A DNA stretch of 64,000 nt from Hysterangium stoloniferum (taxonomy: Eukaryota > Basidiomycota > Agaricomycetes > Hysterangiales > Hysterangiaceae), in assembly GCA_015178975.1 (NCBI GenBank), contig WHVD01000072.1:124001-188000 (forward strand), in the 5' to 3' direction. The position numbers and the translations under genes are program-made. Below are positions 31,871 through 42,161 of the stretch, in pieces (position 1 is the stretch's first letter; every line of letters begins with the position of its first letter). The notes below the pieces were generated by a model. It was given only the letters and a program-made list of their open reading frames with translations, was not told the origin of the DNA and searched no databases.

Positions 31871-31963
31871 ATCCAGACCCCTACTTCCAGATCACCTGAT
31901 ATTTTTACACATGCATATCTGACAAACTTTATCCAACTCTAGGGCCTCTCTGGGAACTTGGCC

Positions 31964-32570
31964 TTAAAGGGAGGGCACTGTTAGGACCAAACAACCCACC
32001 AGGTCCTGGGAGCTTCATTACAAATACAAACCTCTATCACTCTCTTTTCATACTAGTCAATGACTGGACCTCACCCAGAGATCCCAGCTCTCATGATATA
32101 TGAAATACATATCTGTCTCGATCAGTTTTGGAACCTGGTTGTCAGTTAGTTTACAATGTCCCATGTGAATGTTCCTGTTTCAGTTCAGACTTTCACCAGA
32201 CTTCAGTCACCACTGTCCATTCTGTTCCACCTGTTTGTTTATCTATTCCACCAGTATTGTAGTATGACCCATCTATATAAACTAGGCTAATTTGTATTGA
32301 CAATCCAACAGAAAATCAACTAGGTTACCCCATACTTTGGATTAGTTAAATATAACCTCTATTTGCACCCCTCAGAACCTGTGGGCCCTCTACCCAAGAG
32401 TCTTCAGAATTCCCATCACTATCCCTTTACCCTTCCAGACCTCTCATTCATCCCTTTGAAATTGGACACAACAATCTCATGAAGGCACAGCATATAAGCT
32501 GAAGCCAAGTCCTACCTGCATACCAGACAGGTTTCCCACTGGACCCTACTTGTAAGCCCAGAGCTTAACA
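31964..32570 (+). repeat. Polypurine tract and 3' LTR cutting into the TPR gene
   Basis: ttaaagggagggcac (31964-31978) is followed by an LTR from tgttaggaccaaac to cccagagcttaaca (31979-32570, 592 bp). It carries the shared core (ggcacagcatataagctgaa at 32484). The 5' LTR of this element is not recognised. Its right end abuts the tetratricopeptide gene fragment, and bases tgttaa of the LTR end, read on the minus strand, supply that fragment's stop codon. Confidence 0.75.
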
Positions 32571-33262
32571 AAGCAGTTGCTTTCTTGCTTTCATGACCTG
32601 CACTTCCAGCTCCTGAGCTTCAGTATACTTTCCCAGATTCTTCAAGGTGCATGCCAAGTTTACCATGCATATTAATGTTTCTGGATGCTCTGGGCCAAGC
32701 AATTGCTTCCTTGTCTCCAGGACCTGCACTTCTAGCTCCTGGGCTTCAGTATACTTTCCCAGATCCTTCAAGGTGCATGCCAAGTTTCCCATGCATATTA
32801 ATGTTTCTGGATGCTCTGGGCCAAGCAGTTGCTTCCTTGCCTCCAGGATCTGCACTTCCAGCTCCTGAGCTTCAGTATACTTTCCCAGATCTGACAAGAT
32901 GCATGCCAAGTTTGCCATGCATATTAATGTTTCTGGATGCTCTGGGCCAAGCAGTTGCTTGGTTGACTCCAGGACCTGCACTGCCAGGACCTGAGCTTCA
33001 GTATACTTTCCCAGATTCTTCAAGGTGCATGCCAAATTTCCCATGCATATTAATGTTTCTGGATGCTCTGGGCCAAACAGTTGCTTCCTTGCCTCCAGAA
33101 CCTGCACTTCCAGCTCCTGAGCTTCAGTATACTTTCCCAGATTCTTCAAGCTGCATACCAAGTTTCCCATGGATGTTAATGTAGATGGATGCTCTGGGCC
33201 AAGCAGTTGCTTGGTTGCCTCCAGGACCTGCACTTCCAATTCCTGAGCTTCAGTATACTTTA
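32565..33262 (-). pseudogene. Tetratricopeptide-repeat protein fragment (kinesin-light-chain type)
   Basis: Five to six 42-residue repeats with the core PEHPETLICMGNLACTLKDL plus GKYTEAQELEVQVLEARKQL. This is the TPR type found at the C-terminus of fungal NB-ARC/STAND and kinesin-light-chain-like proteins, a protein-interaction superhelix. At DNA level it is a 126-bp tandem repeat with high identity. There is no ATG: the frame closes upstream at a TGA near 33280, so the N-terminus is missing. The C-terminus is cut by an LTR at 32570. It lies about 110 bp downstream of the aldo/keto reductase on the same strand. Probably a non-functional remnant. Confidence 0.85.
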
Positions 33263-33369
33263 CATCCAGTGTGACAAGCTTCCGGTACCTTCATCTATCC
33301 TGTCAGATGGAAAACTATTTGGTCTACAAAACGGTGTTGATTTATTTCGACACTGACTGTAACCACCTT

Positions 33370-34853
33370 CTACATCTTCGGTAAAGGAGTCTCTACTAAG
33401 GCCATCGCCATGCCTGTCTCTGGATACCGAGGCACATCAGCGGCACCACTCTCAATAGCGACCTTCCGAATTTCTTTCACCTCCTCTGAGGTGAGAGTGA
33501 CCTTCACAGCGTCGCTGTTCTCGTCCAAGTACTAGAATCCTCATTTTTAAAATCAAGAACAACTGTTCAATATTGTGGATGTCCTACCTTAATTTTCTTT
33601 GTACCCGGGATAGGAATGATGTCATCCCCTTGGGCTAATACCCATGCCAGACATATTTGTCCGGCAGTAGCATTATATTTCACACCCAATTTATTCAACA
33701 GCTCAACGAGTGCGAATATTTTGGAGAAATGTTCGTCCGAAGCCCTGGAGGAATGCTTCAGCTATAATATAAGATGTAGACATTGTACGTGCTCACTTAG
33801 GTATATATCTTCGGAAATCATCTTGATCGAAGTCTTCCAACGATTTCTAAAACAGCACATTTATTAGAATATAGCGGCAATACAATACTTTGTTACGTAC
33901 ATATTGTCCAGTAAGGAGCCCACGTCCAAGGGGAGAATACGCAATCACCTTCGTCCCGAATTCACGTGCAGTAGCCAATATACTTGACTTGGGGTCTGAA
34001 TCGTCTCCTTCAATGTATAATACAAATGGGGAATATTCCATTTGAATCGCTGCGATGGGATGGATTGCATTGGCGCGACGAATGGTATTCGCTGATGCTT
34101 CAGAAAGGCCAAGATATTTGACTTTTCCTTCCCTGAATGGCAATTTCAATTAGGTCTGGAACACTATAATATCCTCAACCGACTCACTTCACTAATTCTG
34201 CCATAGCTGCAACAGTCTCTTCAATGGGGACAGTAGGATCGATACTGCGGTGTGAAACAATGCCATTAACTATGCAATGATTAGGAAAATATCCCGTTCT
34301 GCTCACCGATGTGCATAATAAAGATCGATGTAATCAACTCCAAGCCTCTTCAATGATTTCTCGACGGCCTGTTTAATGTAAGGTGGGTCACATCGTATTG
34401 CTTGACGACCGATGTCCCCCGTAAATCCGAACTTCGTTGCGAGAAAAATAGAGTCACGTTTTCCGGTGCGCTTGAACCACTTTCCAATAAGGTCTTCACT
34501 GTCACTGTATATATCGGAGCTGAGGGATAGAAGGAATGTTAAAGGTTACTTTGTAGAGATGAACATTCAAGTACAGCTAACCTATCCCAATGTGTGATCC
34601 CCAATTCCAATGCACGGTCCAAAACCTGAGTTTTCGATACTCATAAGCTGCATCCAATGAACTGCATGCTTCTGCCTCACCTTAAAACGCTCTTCATCAC
34701 TCGGAACAGGACCGCTATCATTTCAAACCACCATCAGCCCTACCACAATACTATCAAACAACCCAATGCTTACTAGAATGCACTCAACCCCATAGCACCC
34801 CACGATATCGCAGGAACTTCTGCATTGCCAATTTTTCGTGTCGGATAAGGCAT
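33370..34853 (-). CDS. Aldo/keto reductase, 9 exons, 342 aa
   Basis: Exons (minus): 34774-34853, 34681-34714, 34582-34625, 34307-34519, 34188-34244, 33901-34132, 33797-33846, 33588-33744, 33370-33531. They total 1029 bp with every junction in phase and GT-AG. The protein starts [20 protein letters not shown]. Expected catalytic tetrad: Asp52, Tyr57 (in [10 protein letters not shown]), Lys82 (ATKFG), His123 (YAHR). Later landmarks are [29 protein letters not shown], a NADPH-binding [11 protein letters not shown], and [10 protein letters not shown] near the end. It most resembles fungal yakc/AKR13-type or pyridoxal-reductase-like enzymes, reducing carbonyls with NADPH in the cytosol; the substrate cannot be told. 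It appears intact and is the clearest host gene here. Confidence 0.93.
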
Positions 34854-35143
34854 AGATAGTGACAGTATTACTCGCGTCTCGTGTCTCGGAGTCTTCACAT
34901 CTTTCTCCCCCACAGCTCCTTTTATACAAATGCAAACCCCGACCCGGGTATGATTATACCATTTCCCGCACGCACGAAATTTCTCACACTTTTATATGAT
35001 GCCATCAGCTGTTTACGAAGGTTGGCCCCGATGTTTCTATGACGGTTATCGTCTCATTCTCGGGGCTCCCGGACATTCCTGAAAGACATGTAAGAATTTA
35101 GTCTCTCGTAGTGAGCGAAAATCCCTGTGATTTACATTCAGTG

Positions 35144-35505
35144 TCCAGAAAATTCCTCCTCTGGTACCTGCATAAATTTGAATTATACGATGCCAACGCC
35201 AAATTCTATTTTTCCATTAATCATCCAAGCGAGCATGCCGAAAGGACACGTAAGTTGCTGAACAAGCCTGTATTATGACTATTCTAATTTTAATAGGGGC
35301 CATTGCTCCTCTAACCCTTGTTCAGCTTCATTTCAATGGAACCTTGCAAGTTTAAAAAAACGTCATATACAGATCCTCTAAGATCCATTTTGTTAGTGAT
35401 AATTCGGTTTACTCAAAAGGCGAGGGGAACGAATTTAACAGCATAGACTATAATTATACATGGTATGACTCAACTGAACGGGAAGCCTTTGTCATGAGAG
35501 AGTAG
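35144..35505 (+). CDS. Hypothetical protein, three exons, 5' end unresolved
   Basis: Three segments read as one protein: 35144-35249 (SRKFLLWYLHKFELYDANAK, then FYFSINHPSEHAERT), 35297-35349 (AIAPLTLVQLHFNGTLQ) and 35383-35505 (IHFVSDNSVYSKGEGNEFNS ... EAFVMRE, TAG). The introns are 47 and 33 bp with GT-AG ends; the second is unusually short, so a different splice or a frameshift is possible. I could not find a start exon in phase. I do not recognise the family. The composition (aromatic-rich, non-repetitive) suggests real coding. It is divergent from the aldo/keto reductase, about 300 bp from its start. Confidence 0.35.
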
Positions 35506-38310
35506 GTAGGCTGTAAAGATCGCCAACTTTGTCTGATCATTGATGAAAGCCGAATTGCAGCCGTCTATCCGCGTAACCAAATCTCAAAGTCTGAAGTTTA
35601 CGGCCGTCATTAGGTGGCTGCAAGGCAGCCCTAATACGTTATCTCTACTGTTGGCGTTGTATGATTGTAGATAACAGCAGGCAAGGACGAACACTTTATC
35701 ACTAGACACCAAACAACGCCGTGAGTCATTGTCTTATTATTAGAATACGCCAATGAACTTTCTTGGGCTAACCTTGATCTACTGGGACAACAGCTTGAAC
35801 ACTCCCTCGCGTTGACGTATCGTGGTACTGTGATATGTCGACGGTAAAAACGCCCCACGACATACGGCTTGACATGCAGAAAATTACCCTTTTGTCTTCT
35901 GCTCCCTCACATGTGGCATCGTCCTCTTTTCTACGGTATATACAGGGCCCATTGTTCCTAGAATAACCCTGTTGGCCAAATCGTCAGCTATTCATCAGTA
36001 CCCTAGACAACGTGAATGGGATAGCACTAGTGAGTTCTAACTGGTGCTTGTATACCTACTGATGGATACGGTACATCCACAGTATTCCACATCTACAACC
36101 ATCAAGCTGCCAAACAGTAGATTATTTTAAACCAAATATTTATGGCGCGTTCATTTCGATCCTTTATAACCTGACGCTTGATAGCGACGATTTTAATATT
36201 AATGCACATGTTAAGAGTTAATAGACCGTAGTACTATATTATATCAGTGATTAGTATTTAGGAAGTGAATAATAAATAAGCGTGTCTGAGTCAGGCTTCC
36301 TGGAACCATGTCAGCGACACCGAAGGAGATCTTTAGTAGAGCCAGGTATATTTAATTCATTTTGGCTCCAATAATACGCCATGAGATATATTCACTGACG
36401 TACTGCATGCACGATTGTATAGCCACCGAATCAATTATTGGATCATCGTAGGGGTAGCCGAAATAGCTGCTCGTGAGAGACGCACATCCAGGTCAGTGTC
36501 CAAGTCAAATGCCCGTTCGCATCGGGCAAATTTACTTCTTTAGTTACAGGGTTCACGGAGCTTGTACAACAACTGGCCTCTCAAATGGGTAACGGCATTG
36601 ACGATAGCTGCCGAACCATACCGATCTTGTTTTCGATACAAGGAGACAGCGATTATGGCACTGTAATATAGTCATCATAACTGGTATGAATCAAGCCACA
36701 GCATTCTCCTCTTGAAACTTTAATACTCATCAAACTTTGTTTTCCCTCGACCACACTGGCGCAGGAAGGCCTATACACTAACATACCAGTGTGTGCAGGC
36801 CTGATATGAATGATCGCGGCCTAGTTCGGCAGTTAATTGATAGATGATGCACAGCAAGCGCAGCCGCATACCAGTACATCATCCTAAGCTGGAACAATGT
36901 TGACCCTGCAATCGCACAGCTCCAATTCGTCTGTCGCAAGCTGCCAGATATCAGGTGCCCCCATACCCCTCCTTCTTTTCGACCCTCAGTCTGGACTCTG
37001 GACCCTGAACCTCTCCGGAAAGCCTCGGATGATGGCGCCAGCATTATCGGGGAGTGGCGAAATCGTCGCTTGCAGAGGCGCGACTCGGATGTTCGGGTCG
37101 CTATTCTATTCGGGTCGTGTAGAGCAACATGGCCCTGTCGTTGAGCCTGGAATGATGGTCCCAGAGGTGGACGGGAAGCGAAGCCAACGCCGCCAGCGAT
37201 GAAGGATATAGTAATATCCCATTGGATCCACCTGCGGCACGAGTGACATTGGTCTCACAAGGGATGGCATGCGGCAGAAGACGAAAATGAGGTTTTTTCA
37301 GATATTTGACCGCGATATTGCCATCTGCGATGGTTCTCATGCTTCTCAAATAAGCTGGTTTTGGCAGCTGTACATATCCCGGAAGCGCTGCACTGCCAAC
37401 ATGTAGCATATGACGGATGCACGGATGGATGTTGCTGGGGCGACCCAGAAACAGCAATAAACCTAACGCGAAACCATCGAACCTCATTTCATTCTGTGCG
37501 TGTGGAGAGCGCCAGGGATTCTCGTTAGTGCGGCCCACCCTGTGTATCCACACACGCCTGTGGGCGGAAAGTAGTACTTCGGAGAAACCGGCAACCAGCG
37601 TTGGGAAAGCGGATCAAAGGTTAATTGATGATGATACTAATGTATCTTCACATTTAGGCTGTCTCTGATATGAAATTATATCCACCCTCAGGCTTCGCCC
37701 CCTTCGAAAGGAGTGATATCTAATAATCACAACCCGACACACACTTCTCTATCATTGTTTCATGACACTTGACCTTAGTCACCTAGACTCCAGAAACCTG
37801 TCGAATGGCACTCGTCGCCGAAACCAACTGTTGTTCGCTGGTGATCATGGCGGATCGAATGATTTGGCCTATTGTCGGCATTTACACCCGGCGACTTTTG
37901 CCATTTTGGCGTTGCTCTGGAGACGATGCACCCCCGATCTGGCAAGTTTAAAAGGTTAGCTGTCGGTGCCGGGCCGGGGTAATTACCCATAATAAAGATT
38001 TCGAAGGGCGGGCAATTGAACCTTCTGTGTCGAACATCACTCATCTTAGGAGACTCGGCGATCCTTTTTACCGACTTACCCACGCAGATCAACCTAGTGG
38101 ACGGCCGCTGAAAGCTGGCGATATTGAGAGGAGCCAAGGTGATGACGCACCCCGCTTGGCAAGAATTGGTATTGATTAAGTGGAAGGGTATTAATCATAC
38201 ATTGTACTACAACAGACAAGATAAAGATACAGCTTGGTTGTGAATGATCGATATCTTCGGAACGAATGGCTTGATGGTGAATGCGGGATGATGAAGCAAG
38301 CTGGAAAATA
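35506..38310. other. Island stretch without a recognised gene
   Basis: I see no gene I can support. The longest frame is a 150-codon minus-strand ORF at 37101-37553; with a neighbour at 36778-37044 it is not joined by an obvious intron and shows no domain. The sequence is less AT-rich around 36.8-38.0 kb than the transposon areas. No repeats or transposon ends were noticed. Confidence 0.4.
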
Positions 38311-39200
38311 CTAACAACGCCGTAAATTGCTATCGTCCATAGTTGTATAAGGTGGAGGATCTGGTGTGGGACCACGCCGAGGGCGGACGGTGTTGGCGCT
38401 ATGAGGCCGCCGTAATTGTGAACTTGAAGGTCTATGTCGGGACGACGTCGCAGGAGCATAAGCGGGGAGAGTGCCTCGCAACTCAGCTTTGAGGCTGGCC
38501 TCCAATGCGGTTCGAGAAAGAGCGCTCTGGGCGACTCGCCATTCGTCCTTTTGTGCACAAATAAGGATGGCGGTAAGGATAATGTGATCAACGATGGTGG
38601 AGGCACTTGGATAAATGGTCACTTCCGATTTGACAAGGCCACTCTGGGGCGGAAAAAATACGGCGATCGGCGGCGCTGACTGCGAAGAGGCGTAAGATGA
38701 CGGTGTGGATGCGGTTGGAGATTGTTGGGGCTGCGGGGGACTTGTCTCATAGCACATCCATGCTGACGCAGTCCAAGTCCGTGAGGTGGTCCAATTTTGT
38801 GAGGTGGGCGACTTGGCCCGTTTCCATTTACACTTTATCGCGCCAGCAGCGAATGTCCGAGAGCTTGAAGAGCGATTGAGACAGTCACACGAATAACGAG
38901 AATCTTGACAACTCACTCGCTGCGGAAAAATCCTTTCGACTTTTGGAGCACGTTCTCAACCAACATTGTCTGACCATTGACCACAACCGTACTATGATAT
39001 GCGCTCGCAGAATCCCCTTCCCAATGTATTCGAGCTACTTCCAATAGCTTTCCTCGAGGATTCACGCACCACAAAGTAGTAACGGAGCCCTCTGTGGTAG
39101 TTGCATATGTGGGTCGACGGGGCTGGTCATTGATAAAAAGCGTATCTAATATGGACCCTTTTGAGAGAGAGAATCTACAGAGGGGTCTAGTTTCGTTCAT
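38311..39200 (-). CDS. DUF6593-type protein, 2 exons, 278 aa
   Basis: Exon 1 is 38917-39200 and exon 2 is 38311-38863, joined by a 53-bp GT-AG intron in phase (837 bp in all). Exon 1 reads ILDTLFINDQPRRPTYATTT, then TTLW and LLEVARIHWEGD. Exon 2 opens SSRTFAAGAIKCKWKR and later has SEVTIYPSASTIVDHIILTA. This succession of short beta-type blocks (N-T/D-T-x-F, P-x-Y, T-T-L, VARIxW, RTF...W, then a hydrophobic DxIxxT strand) is the layout of DUF6593, a domain of unknown function frequent in mushroom-forming fungi. A Gln/Pro/Ser-rich insert separates the last strands, and the C-terminus is Pro/Arg/Ser-rich with LPAYAP. No signal peptide or membrane segment. Function unknown. The 3' end could be extended by another splice near 38310. 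Confidence 0.7.
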
Positions 39201-41506
39201 GGTGGTTTGACTTCACGGAGCGACCAGGCCTCGCGACGGCTGTGGAAGCCTTTTGTAAATGCGTTGTAGCGCCCAAATACCGGGGGCGCCTATAGTTCAG
39301 ACCCCGCACTCCGCAAGCCTGATGGCATATTGATGCTGACTGCACGGACTGATTCTTTGACTGATTCCTAGCCCATGAATAGTTCATCAACAATGATCTG
39401 CGTGCGATACATATACGAACAGTCGTAGAAGTACTATGTAATACTTTAAGAGAGAGATCTGTTCAAAGCGTAGAGAGAGTTCTTTCGCTCAGCCCCGAGC
39501 GAGTTTGTTACGTCGAGTTCCGCTTCTTTCGCATTCCTCTCGCATTACCTTCTGCCTTCTCGAAATTTGAATCATCGATCTCCCCAAGTTACCTCGAACG
39601 GCGGTTTAGACTCCCACTCTAACCTATAAAGAGCACGATGCCACTTTTTGTCATATATAGCATCAGCCCGAAATGACAGACAAAGGGGAGTCAAAGCTCG
39701 CATACTCTCTACTTGGAACGCGTACCCTATATATTTATATAACCAGTGTTCCACATGCGCCCTCTGGGAATAGGGGACGGTAACATCCGACGGGTGGTGG
39801 AAGGATTTAAAGCGCCGACTGCTTCGATCCACGTGGACAAGTCTGCGCTCGAAGTTCATCGTTGTCCCAACCTGCACAGGCGATAAGTTGCCTCTAATAT
39901 GCCCCATGGATACATTGGGCCGGCCCGCCCCGGACTCCTATGAAAGAAGGAAGAAGACGGCACTTGTCCATAAATTCCTCCGCTCACTAAAAGGCCTCTT
40001 TTCAATGCAGAAGGTAGCTTAATTGCACCCCAGTGCTTGTATAGTGCTTTCCTCCCGCCACCGTTTCCATGTCCAGTAGGGTAACGACCGAGCTCACGTA
40101 TATAGAATCATCAAACAGGGAGAGCGGAATTGGACAATTAAATCAACGTCGGTTGTCTCTCCATCCTCCCCAGCGCCCAGCCCTGGTGGGTTGGCTTACC
40201 GTGTACTCTCGGCCGCAATCGGCAGATCTACTCGTCATCGAATATCTATGGTCATTTCGGGGACCTTCCTTTGACTCTTCTTTATACTAATGTGGCCAGA
40301 TGAAATACAACCAACTCTATTCGTACTCGTTTCAATTGGCAACTGCTGGCCGCGCGACGCTCTCCTGCACGCCTAACCTCCGAGATAATCCGCGATCCGT
40401 CTGTTGCCCCCAGTCAGACAATTGTATAATCCCCTACGTGGGCTGGGGAGCCTCTTTGAGTGCTTAAGCTGCGAGCTTCATTTCACTGAATATGTGAGAC
40501 TCTCTACCCTTCTGGCACTTGTCTGCACAGGGAGTGATCAATAGAAAAAAAATAATTTTAAAAGATCATAAGATTATTAAGCCTCGAACTTGCTTCCTGA
40601 GAACGCCCATGACCATGCCAAGATGGCCCTGTAGCACTTGCAGCCAATATTCCATTCAAGCCTCAAAGCGTGAAATCAAATACTACTCTGGAGCATGCGG
40701 TTGCGTGATCTTTGAATTGCAGCGTCTGATGTTCCGTCGGTGTTGTTGTGCTCCGAGTGAGTCGAGATGGATAGGAATAAAGCAGTGGGTAGAAGCGGTA
40801 CATTATTGCGTGTGAAGCCCTTTGCAGAGAAAACAGGGCAATATTGTTCGCAACTTTTTACGAACTTTATTATGTAAGCGGCTATACTCGACGTCTCGCC
40901 TCACCTTCAGAGCATTTCGGAAGTCGGCTACCCCGGCTAGATCGCGTCAGATAGGCAAACTGGAAGAAATGGAAGAAACACTGTACATAGATTAGATCAG
41001 TAAACTAGCCGAGTCCCTTATTCATGCTAGTGTACAGCGAAAGCTCACCAACTCTGCAAGCTCACCCTCAATCCAGAGGAATAACTCCCATACAGCAACT
41101 TCCAAAATTGTACGGCAAACTGTACATCTTAACTTGTACATCTTTTATTTATCATCAGCGGACGAACTTATTCCGCCAACCTTGGTCTGGACCATCCATG
41201 GATACATCAGATAAAAATTCCTGGTACTCAATCACGAGAAACATGGTATTTGAAACAAAAGCCGCAGCCAACATTTTTTTGGGCATCGATTGAAATAAGC
41301 AGCATTACAAAAATGTATACACACCCCGGCTCGCATGTTTACTTTGCCATAACTGGTGCTGTGCTTTAATCATCTTCCGTGGCTCCGACACCGGCTAACC
41401 ATGATTCCAACGGCCCCACTAGACATCGTGGCTAATCCAACACCTTGAAAGAGATGTCGCGCCCACCAGGACAGGATGGAAATTCCTCGGTATATGGTGG
41501 GTCTGT
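39201..41506. other. Intergenic or unresolved stretch
   Basis: I cannot support a gene here. A 111-codon minus-strand ORF at 39572-39907 (HVEHWLYKYIGYAF, DKKWHRALYRLEWES) has protein-like composition but no family I recognise and no visible exon partners. The rest shows no ORF of interest, no transposon ends and no tandem repeats. Confidence 0.4.
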
Positions 41507-42161
41507 TTAGGCTGATCGTTTGCCACGGCTCTCTGGAATAGCCAGAAGACTCGCGACGGCCCCCGCGTTGTCTTGTAGTCGTTGTCTTTTTTCATACAAG
41601 GTTTGTACAGATTTAGTCATGCCTTCTATCATCTGTTGCTGAGTCGGTAAATTCTCCGGGTCGAAGGGCATGACGGGGAGCGATCCGACACCCGATTCCC
41701 GTAAAAAATCGGCAAAGGCATCCAGTGCATGCTTTAACGAGATTATTTCTCCTGGAGGAGGAAAAATTAACAGAGGGATGAAAGCATTTTCACGATGTTT
41801 ACCCGAAGCTTGTATAGCGTAGTTGCAATTAGGATTATATGCTCTCTCACTAAGTTCATTGGATCAATAAATCCTCGGTCTGTGTCAAGTCCATCCACCC
41901 TACTCACATCGCACCGATTGCATTTTGCACAGTCTGCTGTATCCTCAGAATATGTTGCTGGGCAATATCTATGTTATTCTTAAACACTTCCGGCGAGTTC
42001 GGATCGAGTTGAGGCCCAGACACAAGTCCTCCGAACGCATGAGGATCCTGAAAGTGAATGGGGAGGGAGTTGAGAGGCTCAGAACCCATGAAGAGCGAGG
42101 ACGATGAAGCGGTATTGATAGAATTGGGTTCCGTAAGCATCTGCTCAGATATTAATGACAT
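41507..42161 (-). CDS. Conserved-looking hypothetical protein, 3 exons, 181 aa
   Basis: Exons on the minus strand are 41908-42161, 41803-41849 and 41507-41751, total 546 bp, with all phases and GT-AG borders consistent. The N-terminal third is Ser/Asn/Pro-rich (MSLISEQMLTEPNSINTASS). It is followed by two helical stretches with heptad character: FKNNIDIAQQHILRIQQTVQ and, after introns, LKHALDAFADFLRESGVGSL. Next are LPTQQQMIEGMTKSVQTLYE and a Gln/Arg-rich coil ending LLAIPESRGKRSA. No signal peptide or membrane segment. I do not recognise a named family; the coiled-coil layout suggests a small subunit of a complex, but that is only a guess. Confidence 0.7.

Noticed and set aside
32651..33184. 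177-codon plus-strand ORF over the TPR region
   Set aside because: Antisense shadow of the 126-bp TPR units, Pro/Cys-rich and strictly periodic.
37101..37553. 150-codon minus-strand ORF as a gene
   Set aside because: No domain, no in-phase exon partner and no repeat relation; long frames are expected by chance where the sequence is less AT-rich.
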